DNA of 64,000 nt. It comes from a virus. The position numbers and the translations under genes are program-made. Below, in pieces: positions 1 through 7,393 of the stretch; positions within the stretch are counted from its first letter, which is position 1, and each line of letters begins with the position of its first letter. The notes under the pieces were generated by a model, which worked only from the letters and a program-made list of their open reading frames with translations, did no database searches and was not told the DNA's origin. The stretch lies in IMG/VR virus record IMGVR_UViG_3300027749_000047, positions 62,001 through 126,000 of that record. One strand, given 5' to 3'.

Positions 1-1
1 T

Positions 2-442
2 ACTGCTGCAGCAAATAATGGCACTTTCACTATTACAGGTATTGCTTCGGCAACTACTTTTACTGTTGCTAACGCTGCCCCTGGTGTTACGCAGTCTGGT
101 GCAGGTATCACTGTAACTCGTAACATCAGCACTGCTGGCTTCCAGTACCGCTTTGTTAAGATTACTGGTTCTAAGACTGCTGGTCTTTGTACTGCTTCAT
201 CTGATTACAGCATTGGTGTTCTTCAGAACAAGCCACAGGTTACTGGCGCTGCTGCTCAGGTTGGCTTCATCGGTGTCTCGTTTGTTGTTTCAGGCGATGC
301 TTCAATCACTGCAGGTACAAAAGTAACTGCAGATTCACTCGGTCGTGCAACAACATACTCTAGTGGTGTGGTTGGCGGTGTAGCTCTTGCTGCTTCTTCA
401 ACTGTTGGCGAACTTATCCCCGTGCTTCTGGCCGCACGATAG
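2..442 (+). CDS. Capsid decoration-like protein, C-terminal part (partial)
   Basis: The frame is open from the left edge and stops at TAG 440-442, so only the last 146 residues are visible. The sequence is small-residue and beta-rich with few charges. Its end reads SITAGTKVTADSLGRATTYSS and then an Ala-rich tail, as in DUF2190-type head decoration proteins, where a G-x-V-x-x-D-x-x-GRA turn is common. It ends 17 bases before the major capsid gene, which is where decoration or head-fibre proteins usually sit. Near its N-terminal edge is a GTFTITG...TTFTVAN segment resembling a beta module found in three other virion proteins here. Decoration role is inference from position and motif. Confidence 0.5.
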   Translation, partial: TAAANNGTFTITGIASATTFTVANAAPGVTQSGAGITVTRNISTAGFQYRFVKITGSKTAGLCTASSDYSIGVLQNKPQVTGAAAQVGFIGVSFVVSGDASITAGTKVTADSLGRATTYSSGVVGGVALAASSTVGELIPVLLAAR

Positions 443-459
443 AAATAGGAGACTAACTC

Positions 460-1467
460 ATGCCAAGTCCATCCCAGTCCGATCTGCATGTAAATGTGCC
501 GTTGACCAATGTGTCGATTGCCTACATGCAGTCTGCAGATGCATACATTGCTGACAAGGTATTTCCTAAAGTACCGGTCAAAAAGCAATCAGACCTTTAT
601 TGGAAGTACAGCAAGAGCGATTGGCGTCGTACTGACGTTGCTCGCCGTGCGCCTTCTACAGAGTCTCCAGGCGTTGGTTGGAACACAACCACCGACCAGT
701 ACTTTGCTCACGTCTACGCCGTGCACAAGGACATTGACGATCAGTTACGCGCCAATGCTGATAGCAACTTCGTACTAGACCGTGACAGCACCGAATTCAT
801 CACAAACCAACTTTTGTTGAAGCGTGACGTTGACTGGGCTGCTAAGTACTTCACCACTGGTATTTGGGACAATGACCTTACTGTTGGTGCTTCTGCTAAC
901 GCTAATGGTTTCACTGCTCCTGCCGCTAAGTGGTCAGATGCTGGCTCAGACCCAATTGGCGACGTTGCTCGTGCGGTTATTTCTTTCCGCAAGAACACCG
1001 GTTTTGCTCCAAACATCATGGTTCTTGGTGCCGATGTTATGACTGCCCTAAAGCAGCATCCAGATATCATTGACCGTATCAAGTACACTCAGCGCGGTAT
1101 CGTGACTGAAGACTTGATTGCTACAATGTTTGGCGTTAACGAACTGTACACATCGTACGCTTCACAGTCAACTGGTCCACAGATTCCAGATGCTAAGACT
1201 CAGGATGCTGCTGCTTCATACAGCTTCATCAATGATTCTAAGTCTGCTCTGTTGTGCTACGCGCCTTCAGCACCTAGCTTGATGACTCCATCAGCTGGTT
1301 ACACCTTCACTTGGAATGGCTACCTTGGTGGTAATTCTGAAGGTATCAAGATCAAGCGTTTCCGTATGGAACACATTGCATCAGATCGTATCGAAGCAGA
1401 AATGACTTACGATATGAAGACTGTTGCTACTGACCTTGGTGCATTCTTCACAAGCGTGGTTGCATAA
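460..1467 (+). CDS. Major capsid protein, HK97-fold type
   Basis: This 335-residue protein builds the icosahedral shell. Residues 20-110 carry the signature of an actinophage capsid family: FPKVPVKKQSDLYWKY, a DW..TDVARRAPSTE stretch, the AVHKDIDDQLRANAD segment and then DRDSTEFITNQLLLKRDVDWAAKYF. A good ribosome site (GGAG) precedes the ATG. It follows a decoration-like gene and precedes connector genes, the usual head order. Codons ending in C (TTC, AAC, GAC, ATC) are much commoner than in neighbouring genes, which fits very high expression. The family match is strong. The assembly role is established knowledge for such proteins. Confidence 0.93.
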   Translation: MPSPSQSDLHVNVPLTNVSIAYMQSADAYIADKVFPKVPVKKQSDLYWKYSKSDWRRTDVARRAPSTESPGVGWNTTTDQYFAHVYAVHKDIDDQLRANADSNFVLDRDSTEFITNQLLLKRDVDWAAKYFTTGIWDNDLTVGASANANGFTAPAAKWSDAGSDPIGDVARAVISFRKNTGFAPNIMVLGADVMTALKQHPDIIDRIKYTQRGIVTEDLIATMFGVNELYTSYASQSTGPQIPDAKTQDAAASYSFINDSKSALLCYAPSAPSLMTPSAGYTFTWNGYLGGNSEGIKIKRFRMEHIASDRIEAEMTYDMKTVATDLGAFFTSVVA

Positions 1468-1469
1468 TC

Positions 1470-2099
1470 ATGTACCGTCCTGCAACTGTTCTTCGCTTAG
1501 CTAAGGCTCTTACCATTAATGGTGTGGCTCGTGCTAAGGGATATGTTCTTACTGATGCTGAAGTGCTTAGTATGAAGACGTTGCAGTCTATTATTGCGAA
1601 GCGGTGGGTGGTTCCTGTTCCTGGGCCATCCGCCGCTCGCCTTAGTACTGCTCGCCAGCAATCTGCAGATGGTACTTTTAGTAATGGTATTTTAAACTCT
1701 ACTGTTATGACTGATACTTCGTCTAATAATTCTGTAAAGTACACTCCACATCCTACATATTTGAATCCTCAAGTTCTTCGCGATTATGCTAAGGATAATA
1801 TTCCTTATGCTTTGACTGGTACTGTTACTGGTCAGGCTGCTGGCGCTGTGGTTTTGAATTGGTATGCTCCTGTTAATGCTCCTGCATTGCTAACAGATTA
1901 TGTTGTTCAGTATCGTACGTCTGCTGTTGGTTCTACTGCTGCAGGATCGTTTACTACTTTTTCTGATGGTACTTCTACTGCAGTTACTGCAACTGTTACT
2001 GGTTTGACTTCTGGTGTTAGTTACGATTTTCAGGTTGCTGCAGTTATTAATAGTGTTACTGGCACTTATTCAAATATTTTTACTACTACACCTAAGTAG
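1470..2099 (+). CDS. Virion protein with C-terminal fibronectin type III domain
   Basis: The protein has 209 residues and starts three bases after the capsid stop. Residues 1-50 form a small segment (LTINGVARAKGYVLTDAEV...LQSIIAKRW) whose layout resembles the C-terminus of the next protein. Residues about 110-209 look like a fibronectin type III sandwich, with VVLNWYAP, DYVVQYRT, VTGLTSGVSYDFQVAAV and a closing TYSNIFTTTP. Such domains decorate many phage capsids and tails and are thought to bind surface sugars. Its place directly after the capsid gene suggests a head surface or neck protein. The exact role is not known. Confidence 0.6.
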   Translation: MYRPATVLRLAKALTINGVARAKGYVLTDAEVLSMKTLQSIIAKRWVVPVPGPSAARLSTARQQSADGTFSNGILNSTVMTDTSSNNSVKYTPHPTYLNPQVLRDYAKDNIPYALTGTVTGQAAGAVVLNWYAPVNAPALLTDYVVQYRTSAVGSTAAGSFTTFSDGTSTAVTATVTGLTSGVSYDFQVAAVINSVTGTYSNIFTTTPK

Positions 2100-2104
2100 G
2101 AATT

Positions 2105-2404
2105 ATGACTGTGGCTAAAGCTGCTAATGGCAAAGTGCAGACGTCGATTAAGAAAGCCACTTCTACTACTTCTCGTGCTAGTTCTATATCTCAGCAGGAT
2201 GTTTCAGTGGCTAATAAAGAGGTTCAGCGGGTTGCTACTCGTAATGCAATCGTAGCTGATACTACTAAGGCTATTGTGTATAAGGCTGTCAAGACTATGG
2301 TTGTTGGCGCTAATACTTATGCTCCGGGTGATGTTGTGCCTGAGGCTAATAGTTGGTTGCGTCTTGAGTCGTGGATTGCGGCTCGTTGGATTCAGGAGTC
2401 ATAA
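2105..2404 (+). CDS. Small head-module protein, unrecognised
   Basis: This 99-residue basic protein has a Ser/Thr/Lys-rich N-terminal half. A compact C-terminal segment (TMVVGANTYAPGDVVPEA..WLRLESWIAARWIQES) resembles small terminal motifs seen near phage head-tail connector genes. It begins five bases after the previous stop with GGAATT just upstream. The same type of segment seems to occur at the N-terminus of the preceding protein, so the two may share a binding partner in the head. Function is not recognised. Confidence 0.6.
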   Translation: MTVAKAANGKVQTSIKKATSTTSRASSISQQDVSVANKEVQRVATRNAIVADTTKAIVYKAVKTMVVGANTYAPGDVVPEANSWLRLESWIAARWIQES

Positions 2405-2460
2405 TGTGTGCTGGGTCTAAAGTTGAAGATAAAATTTCTAGAGTAAAGCGTGGTTATTAA
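2404..2460 (+). CDS. Possible 18-residue leader peptide
   Basis: An ATG overlaps the stop of the previous gene (TAATG) and is preceded by AGGAG at ideal spacing. It encodes 18 residues, MCAGSKVEDKISRVKRGY, and ends one base before the ATG of the next gene. The strong ribosome site and tight coupling suggest that ribosomes do start here, perhaps only to feed the downstream gene. The peptide itself has no recognised feature. Confidence 0.35.
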   Translation: MCAGSKVEDKISRVKRGY

Positions 2461-2461
2461 A

Positions 2462-3055
2462 ATGGAAAAATCGTTTATGGTTGCTAAGGCTTACCGTGAT
2501 TTGGAAGAGTTTGCTAAGTCTTTTGATTTGGCTCCTACGCACGTAGGTAGTATTTCTGCTGGTCAACGTTATTGCGATAATGGTTCTTGTGCTACTTGCA
2601 TTAAGCAGAAGAGTCGTGACGATAATGATAAGCAGACTGCTTTGCATATTCGTAAAGATGATGATGTTGAAAAAGGTTTGCCATCTGTGGCTCGCCAAGC
2701 TATTCGTGAAGGCAAGGGCGCTAATGCATTCAGGCAAAATGGTCCCATGCAGTTCAGAATGGGTGCTAATAATGCTGGCAAGCGTGCATCAGCAGGGCTT
2801 AGCGCTGGCGGAGAGCGTAGTCACCTTAATACGATTATTGATTCTGGAAGAAACACAAAAGACCATTACCGTCTTTTGTCTGGCGAAAAAAACGTAGCAA
2901 ATCGTGGCAAAATTGGCTTACAGCGCTCTACTATTAATCCTGGCACCACGGTTAGGGAAAGCCAAGCGTCTCTTTCTGAAAAGCGAGAAGCTCTTTTAAG
3001 ATCTCGACGTCCAGTTCAAATCCGTGGCGGCGAAGCAAACAAGCCCGCCTGGTAA
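2462..3055 (+). CDS. Head-module protein with MEKSFMVAKAYRD N-terminus, unrecognised
   Basis: I chose the ATG at 2462 over an upstream GTG at 2450 because the resulting N-terminus (MEKSFMVAKAYRDLEEF) matches the start of two other genes nearby (3076 and 4266). The protein has 197 residues, is hydrophilic and basic, and contains a CDNGSCATC cysteine cluster near residue 40. The rest is rich in Arg, Gly, Ser and Asn and looks poorly ordered. It may be an internal head protein carried with the DNA; this is inference from charge, position and the shared N-terminal motif. Confidence 0.6.
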   Translation: MEKSFMVAKAYRDLEEFAKSFDLAPTHVGSISAGQRYCDNGSCATCIKQKSRDDNDKQTALHIRKDDDVEKGLPSVARQAIREGKGANAFRQNGPMQFRMGANNAGKRASAGLSAGGERSHLNTIIDSGRNTKDHYRLLSGEKNVANRGKIGLQRSTINPGTTVRESQASLSEKREALLRSRRPVQIRGGEANKPAW

Positions 3056-3075
3056 AACTAAGTTAGGAATTTATT

Positions 3076-3732
3076 ATGAGTAATGAGCAAGATTATTTAG
3101 TACGCAAGGCTCAGCGCGGTTTTAATGATATTGCTGATGCTGTGCTTGACGATGTTTACGAAGATGACTTAGTTGTTGACGAATATGGTAACGTTTATGC
3201 TCTGGTTGAATTAGAGGGCGTAGAAAAGGATGCTAATACTGCAACTGCTATGGGTGCAATACCTATTGCAAGTACTGTTGCTGGTCCTGGTTACAATGCT
3301 TCTCAGGCGCGTAAGGGACGTAAGGCCGCTGTTGCTGGTCGTACTTATGGCTCGCAAGCAGTGTACGGAGGTCTTGCAGGTACGGCTGGCGCAGCGGGTG
3401 TTCTTGCCCATGCTTCGCGCAAGGCAGGTGGTCTTGAACATATTGGACCTAGTTTAAGTCCTAAAGCAAAGCTGGCTGTTGGTGGCGCTGCCTTAGCTGG
3501 TACTGGTTTTGGCGCCCGTCGTGCTCATATAAATGCTAAAAAGCGTGGAGACATTGTTGAAAAAAGTATGAGTTCTGAAGGTGTTCGTAGTGCTTACTAT
3601 GGCGCTAAAGATGCTATGCGTGAAGCTAAGTATAAGGCTGGCGATTCTATGCGTGAGGCTAAATACAAGGCTGGGGATTCTTTACGCGAAACTCGTCTTA
3701 AAACTGGCGATAAACTTCGTAGGTCAAAATAA
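3076..3732 (+). CDS. Glycine-zipper basic virion protein with 11-residue repeats
   Basis: The protein has 218 residues. It begins MSNEQDYLVRKAQRGF, then has an acidic region to about residue 50. Two Ala/Gly-rich hydrophobic stretches (about 95-115 and 135-155, with GLAGTAGAAGVLAHA and VGGAALAGTGFGARR) look like glycine-zipper membrane helices. The C-terminus holds three copies of an 11-residue unit (MREAKYKAGDS type) and ends in basic residues. Proteins of the same build are encoded at 50872, 52899 and 55367. A role in passing DNA through the cell envelope is inferred from composition only. An AGGAATTTATT ribosome site precedes the ATG. Confidence 0.6.
   Translation: MSNEQDYLVRKAQRGFNDIADAVLDDVYEDDLVVDEYGNVYALVELEGVEKDANTATAMGAIPIASTVAGPGYNASQARKGRKAAVAGRTYGSQAVYGGLAGTAGAAGVLAHASRKAGGLEHIGPSLSPKAKLAVGGAALAGTGFGARRAHINAKKRGDIVEKSMSSEGVRSAYYGAKDAMREAKYKAGDSMREAKYKAGDSLRETRLKTGDKLRRSK
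3616..3714 (+). repeat. Three tandem 33-bp repeats coding for 11-residue units
   Basis: Units start at 3616, 3649 and 3682. Units 1 and 2 encode the same peptide, MREAKYKAGDS, but differ at several third codon positions. Unit 3 encodes the diverged LRETRLKTGDK. The silent differences show that the peptide, not the DNA, is conserved. An 11-residue period of charged and small residues is typical of amphipathic helices that lie on membranes. Confidence 0.85.
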
Positions 3733-3762
3733 TTTTTTAGCAATTTAGGTTAGGATTGTCCT

Positions 3763-4263
3763 ATGTCATGGACGTATAGCGGTAATCCGGGTTCTTCAGA
3801 TAAGGACAGTGTTCGCTTTTATGTGGGTGATACTGATTCTTCTTTTCCGTTGTTAACGGATGAGGAAGTACAGTTTCTTTTAGATCAGTGGGAGTTAGAT
3901 TACAATGCGCCTCTTTATGTGGCTGCTGTGGCTGCCGAGGTCATTTCTGGTCGTTTTGCTCGTGAGGTAAGTGTTTCTGCTGATGGTGTTTCTGTTCAGT
4001 TAAGCGAGTTGCAGGAGCGTTATAACAATCTTGCTTCGTCTTTGCGTGACCAGTACAAGGCGTTGTATGGTTGGTTTGACCCTGCTACTGCTAATAATAT
4101 TCTTAGCATTGATTGGGATCCTGAGATTAAGCCTCTTGTGTTTGGTATTGGCTTTAATGATAATTATTTGGCTGGTCGCCAAAATTATGGAGATTTCCAT
4201 CCTGGTCGTTCGACTGACTGGTGGAAGTCTGATGTTCAAAACGAACCGATTGTTTGGGGTTAA
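3763..4263 (+). CDS. Head-tail connector protein (adaptor type)
   Basis: The protein has 166 residues. It opens with SWTYSGNPGSSDKDSVRFYVGDTD and continues with FPLLTDEEVQFLLDQWELDY, then an Ala-rich helix. This is the usual pattern of Ad1/gp6-type adaptors, which dock on the portal and extend the DNA channel. It lies between the capsid gene and the head-closure and tail genes, as expected. The ATG has GGATTGTCCT upstream. Assignment is from pattern and position; the last 60 residues, with several Trp and Asn, are less typical. Confidence 0.75.
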   Translation: MSWTYSGNPGSSDKDSVRFYVGDTDSSFPLLTDEEVQFLLDQWELDYNAPLYVAAVAAEVISGRFAREVSVSADGVSVQLSELQERYNNLASSLRDQYKALYGWFDPATANNILSIDWDPEIKPLVFGIGFNDNYLAGRQNYGDFHPGRSTDWWKSDVQNEPIVWG

Positions 4264-4265
4264 TT

Positions 4266-4604
4266 ATGGAAAAAGATTATTTGATTAGTAAAGCTCAGCG
4301 AGAGATTGAAAAAGGTTGGCGTGATCCTAAAGTTAGAGGTCAGGCTGTTTGGGTTGATGTACATGAAGGTAATGAAAAAAAGACGTTAGCGCCTACTAAA
4401 ACTGAAATTCACCCAAAAGGTAAAAGTCTTATTTTGCGACGTAATAAATATTTTTTGACTTCTTTGCCTGAATTAAAGAAAAAACAAAATTTAATTGGCC
4501 TTCATGATGCTAAAAACTTTAAACTTGATAGTACTGGCGCTAAATTTGTTGAAAATGAATATAAGTCTGGTAAAAGGTATACAAAAACTCGAATTGGCGG
4601 CTAG
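4266..4604 (+). CDS. Small basic head-module protein, unrecognised
   Basis: I use the ATG at 4266, not the in-frame TTG at 4254, because it gives the N-terminus MEKDYLISKAQREIEKGW, matching the starts of genes 3076 and 2462. The protein has 112 residues and is Lys-rich, with the mixed beta pattern RGQAVWVDVHEG...KSLILRRNKYFL. The previous stop lies two bases upstream, so translation is coupled. It sits among connector genes but does not look like one. A virion internal protein is possible. Confidence 0.55.
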   Translation: MEKDYLISKAQREIEKGWRDPKVRGQAVWVDVHEGNEKKTLAPTKTEIHPKGKSLILRRNKYFLTSLPELKKKQNLIGLHDAKNFKLDSTGAKFVENEYKSGKRYTKTRIGG

Positions 4605-4606
4605 TT

Positions 4607-5074
4607 ATGTACAAGATTAATACAAGTCTTGTACGCAGGTATTCTCAGCGTTATGCCGAGATGAATATGATTGCTACTGTGCGTATTGACCGCCCAGGTC
4701 AACCATCTTTAAATACTTCGACTGGTGATGCTACAGCTACTGTTTTGTCTACTGTTTATTCCGGTAAAGCTAGAGTTACTACTGTCGCTGGGCCTGTTCA
4801 GTATCAGTTGGGTGAAGAACCTCAATATTTTTCTAGTGGCGCTGTGTCTATTCCTTTACTTGATGAGTCTGGTCAGCCTACTACTCCTCAGGTTAATGAT
4901 GTTGTTGTGGTTACTTCTCATCCTGATGTTTTGATGGTTGGTAGGGCTTTTCGTATTATGGATGTTCAGGCTGCTGGTCAGTTTGAGGCTGTTCGTCAGT
5001 TGAGTGTTACTGGCGTTCAGCGTTGGGAAGGTTGGACTCCTGATACTAATATTCCGTCGGAGTGGTATGTATGA
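4607..5074 (+). CDS. Head closure (stopper) protein, DUF6093-like
   Basis: The protein has 155 residues, with YAEMNMIATVRIDRPGQP, the segment YSGKARVTTVAGPVQYQLGE, and VNDVVVVTSHPD...GRAFRIMDV. This beta-barrel pattern is that of small proteins annotated as DUF6093 or head-closure in actinophages; they seal the DNA channel below the connector. It lies three bases after the previous gene and overlaps the next start by ATGA. The order connector, closure, tail completion, tail terminator is kept. Confidence 0.7.
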   Translation: MYKINTSLVRRYSQRYAEMNMIATVRIDRPGQPSLNTSTGDATATVLSTVYSGKARVTTVAGPVQYQLGEEPQYFSSGAVSIPLLDESGQPTTPQVNDVVVVTSHPDVLMVGRAFRIMDVQAAGQFEAVRQLSVTGVQRWEGWTPDTNIPSEWYV

Positions 5075-5349
5075 CGTTTAAGAATGTTACTGATCAGTTA
5101 AAAAAGATGCAATTGGAAGCACAAAAAATTCCACAATCTTTGCATAATAGTGCACAGGAGATTGTTAAAGCTAAGCCTATGGCTAATGTGTCTGCTGTTG
5201 TTCACAATACGTCTACTGGTACTGCTGTGACATTTAAGCCTAATGCGGGCGCTAGAGTCGATTCTAAGGCCATTTCTGAGCATGCTAATAGTATTGCTAA
5301 GGAATTGGCTAATAGGGGCTCTCAGGTCGCTAAGGGGGCTTTACGATGA
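5071..5349 (+). CDS. Tail completion or neck protein (gp10-like position)
   Basis: The ATG at 5071 overlaps the previous stop (ATGA). The protein has 92 residues, with an N-terminal helix (FKNVTDQLKKMQLEAQK) and a short beta part, VSAVVHNTSTGTAVTFKPNA. In the same slot other siphophages carry an HK97 gp10-type tail completion protein, which also starts with an amphipathic helix. It is shorter than the usual 120-140 residues. Position is the main support. Confidence 0.5.
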   Translation: MTFKNVTDQLKKMQLEAQKIPQSLHNSAQEIVKAKPMANVSAVVHNTSTGTAVTFKPNAGARVDSKAISEHANSIAKELANRGSQVAKGALR

Positions 5350-5804
5350 TTGACCATGGTGCTTTAACTGACTCAATTATTGCTGCTTTAACATCTACTG
5401 GCGAGTTGATTGGTGATGGTGTTGCGCCTACTGATGGTGGTTGGCTTAAAGGGCAGCCTAACCAGAGTGTTTTTGCGCCGTATACCGTGTTGGTTTCTAC
5501 TGGCTCTAATGTGATGATTAACGATCTTGACGGTAATTTGGATTGGACTGTTAACTTTAATTTGCGCCATTTTGGTGGTTCGCGCAAGCAGGTTGATTGG
5601 ATTGCCAATAAAACTCGTATTGCTGTTGATGGTGGGCCTAATAATCTTTTGCATTCTACGTTTGGCAGTGTAGAGGTTTTTAAGATTACTGCTATTCAGT
5701 GGCAAAATCTTGGTTCTGTTACTCGTGTTGATACAGTTAACCCACCTTATTGGCAATGTTTTGACTCTGTAGGATTTGTTTGTTCGAGGAACAGTTTTTC
5801 GTAA
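5346..5804 (+). CDS. Tail terminator protein
   Basis: The ATG overlaps the previous stop. The protein has 152 residues and a mixed alpha/beta pattern: an N-terminal helix (DSIIAALTSTG), FAPYTVLVSTGSNVMINDLDG, and FNLRHFGGSRKQVDWIANKTR, which is the pattern of gpU-type tail terminators where a pairwise R/D..A..R helix follows a beta sheet. It lies directly before the major tail protein, the standard place. It would cap the tail tube and set its end. Confidence 0.65.
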   Translation: MIDHGALTDSIIAALTSTGELIGDGVAPTDGGWLKGQPNQSVFAPYTVLVSTGSNVMINDLDGNLDWTVNFNLRHFGGSRKQVDWIANKTRIAVDGGPNNLLHSTFGSVEVFKITAIQWQNLGSVTRVDTVNPPYWQCFDSVGFVCSRNSFS

Positions 5805-5867
5805 AGTTGTAGTAGTATCGGATATACCGGTATTTAATCGTACGATTGGCTTAGGAGGCCTACCACC

Positions 5868-6869
5868 ATGGCAAGAATTATTCCGAATAATAATACGTGG
5901 ATTGGATTTATTCCAGTCACATCATTTGGTTCGGCTATTTCGGGTTACAGCAACACTTGGAACTCGTCACAGGCACAACCAAACATCACCGCTGCTGAAT
6001 TAGCTTTGGCTTACGACATTACACCTTTCGTAATTTCTGTAACCGCACAGTCAACAGGTAACACTGTTCCTACGCCTTCTTTGGACACTTTGTTCGAAGG
6101 TAACGTTCCAGGTACAGTTAATGCTTCGTTTACTGCAGATTTTTACCGCGATGATGCTTCATACACTGACCTTAACGGTACTGGCGCTAACGCTGTTGAC
6201 TTTGCTTGGACTAAACTTCCACGCGGTCAAAAAGGTTACTTTGTAATCTCGCGTTTCAATGATCCAGGCAGTATTACTCAGGGTACTAACCAGTCACCTG
6301 CATCAGGTAACGTTGTTGAAATTTGGCCTGTAGTTGTAACTGCTCGTACTGCGGGTCCTGTTACATCTAACACTGTTCAGACTTTCACAGTCACTGGTGC
6401 TGTTCCACAGGAACCAGCTGAAGGTGCAAACGTTATTGCTAGTGCTAGTGCTGTTCCATCTGCTGTTGTTAACCTTGTGGCTACTCGCTTGACTCAGACT
6501 GCATCTGCTTCTGTGCCATCTATTGGTCTTGACTGGGATACTCCGGCTTACACTGGTACGCTATCTGCCGGTGGTTCAGAGGCTGCTACGCCTTATGTTA
6601 TCCAGGTTTCAACTTCAGCGACTGGTACGTTCACTGACATTACTCAGTTGACTGCGACTTCTATTGCGTCTTCAACTAATTCATTGCACGTAACTTCGGT
6701 TTCACAGGTTCTAAACACTACGCCAACTACTCCGGTAACTAGTGGTGGTGTTGCATTCACGACTTCACAGGGTACTTCAAAGACCTTGTACTTCCGTGTA
6801 GCAGCGCGTAACGCTAACGGTGTTGGTACTTACAGCAACGTTGTTTCTGTAGCGGCCGTTCACGGTTAA
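5868..6869 (+). CDS. Major tail tube protein with fibronectin-like C-terminal domain
   Basis: The protein has 333 residues and a strong ribosome site (GGAGG). Residues 1-190 look like a tail tube protein: IIPNNNTWIGFIPVTSF, LDTLFEGNVPGTVNASFTADFYRDD, and a late W.VVVTARTAGPV strand. Residues about 200-333 form an added fibronectin/Ig-like domain (SIGLDWDTPAYTGTL...PYVIQVSTSATG...LYFRVAARNANGVGTYSN), expected on the outside of the tube. It uses many C-ending codons, like the capsid gene, which suggests high expression. A strong hairpin follows it. Length with the added domain fits actinophage tube proteins. Confidence 0.85.
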   Translation: MARIIPNNNTWIGFIPVTSFGSAISGYSNTWNSSQAQPNITAAELALAYDITPFVISVTAQSTGNTVPTPSLDTLFEGNVPGTVNASFTADFYRDDASYTDLNGTGANAVDFAWTKLPRGQKGYFVISRFNDPGSITQGTNQSPASGNVVEIWPVVVTARTAGPVTSNTVQTFTVTGAVPQEPAEGANVIASASAVPSAVVNLVATRLTQTASASVPSIGLDWDTPAYTGTLSAGGSEAATPYVIQVSTSATGTFTDITQLTATSIASSTNSLHVTSVSQVLNTTPTTPVTSGGVAFTTSQGTSKTLYFRVAARNANGVGTYSNVVSVAAVHG

Positions 6870-6878
6870 ACTAATTTT

Positions 6879-6921
6879 GTATAGGCGGGGAGTTTTCCCT
6901 CTCTTTTCTCCCCGCCTATAC
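6879..6921 (+). terminator. Hairpin after the major tail gene
   Basis: A perfect 14-bp inverted repeat (6879-6892 and 6908-6921, arm GTATAGGCGGGGAG) encloses a pyrimidine-rich loop. It lies ten bases after the tail tube stop. There is no long T run after it, so it may act as an inefficient terminator or as an RNA 3' end that stabilises the abundant capsid/tail message. Confidence 0.7.
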
Positions 6922-6991
6922 TTAATACATGTCCGCATCTACACCTCGTAATAAGCGTAAGCTTAAACAGACCAAACGAAGGAAATATATC

Positions 6992-7378
6992 ATGGCACGT
7001 AAGATTGCTACTCTTGAAGATTTATTGAAGAAGCCTGCTCGCACTAAAGAAATTATTATCAATGTTCCTACGGGCAAGTCGTCTACTACTGACTTTGTTG
7101 TCACTATTAAGGCGATTGGTTCGAAGGCTTATGATGATCTGTTGGCTGCTCATCCCCCAACTAATGAGCAGAAGAAGGAAGGCACTTCGTACAATATTGA
7201 TACGTTTGCGCCTGCTCTTATTTCTGCTTGTTCTGTAACTCCGGCATTGTCTGAGGAGCAGGCTACACAGATTTGGACTTCTAATGAGTGGTCTCGCGGT
7301 GAGTTGACTGAGTTGTTTATTGGGTGTGTTGAGGTTAATTCTAAAGGCCTTGATGTCCCTTTCAACGAAGTCGGCTGA
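6992..7378 (+). CDS. Tail assembly chaperone, short form (gpG-like)
   Basis: I chose the ATG at 6992, preceded by AAGGAAATATATC, giving 128 residues; an upstream ATG at 6929 has no clear ribosome site. The sequence (ARKIATLEDLLKKPARTKEI, DFVVTIKAIGSKAYDDLLAAH, FAPALISACSVTP, RGELTELFIGCVEVNS) is typical of gpG-type chaperones that coat the tape measure during tail assembly. It is followed by a -1 frame extension reached through a slippery site at 7357. Location between tail tube and tape measure is canonical. Confidence 0.85.
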   Translation: MARKIATLEDLLKKPARTKEIIINVPTGKSSTTDFVVTIKAIGSKAYDDLLAAHPPTNEQKKEGTSYNIDTFAPALISACSVTPALSEEQATQIWTSNEWSRGELTELFIGCVEVNSKGLDVPFNEVG

Positions 7379-7393
7379 GGTACGACCCGACTT
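7357..7393 (+). promoter_or_regulatory. Programmed -1 frameshift site of the tail chaperone
   Basis: The heptamer CCCTTTC at 7357-7363 sits in the zero frame as C-CCT-TTC, the X-XXY-YYZ form needed for tandem -1 slippage. Four bases further on, AAGTCGG (7368-7374) can pair with CCGACTT (7387-7393) as a stimulatory hairpin that also covers the zero-frame stop. The -1 frame is open from 7354 to 7719. Frameshifting here is conserved in most long-tailed phages. Confidence 0.85.

Noticed and set aside
3616-3714. Tandem repeats as a possible CRISPR array
   Set aside because: There are no spacers; the units are contiguous and code for protein repeats.
5824-5833. ATACCGGTAT palindrome before the major tail gene
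   Set aside because: It is only ten bases and no second copy or promoter was found with it, so no role can be supported.
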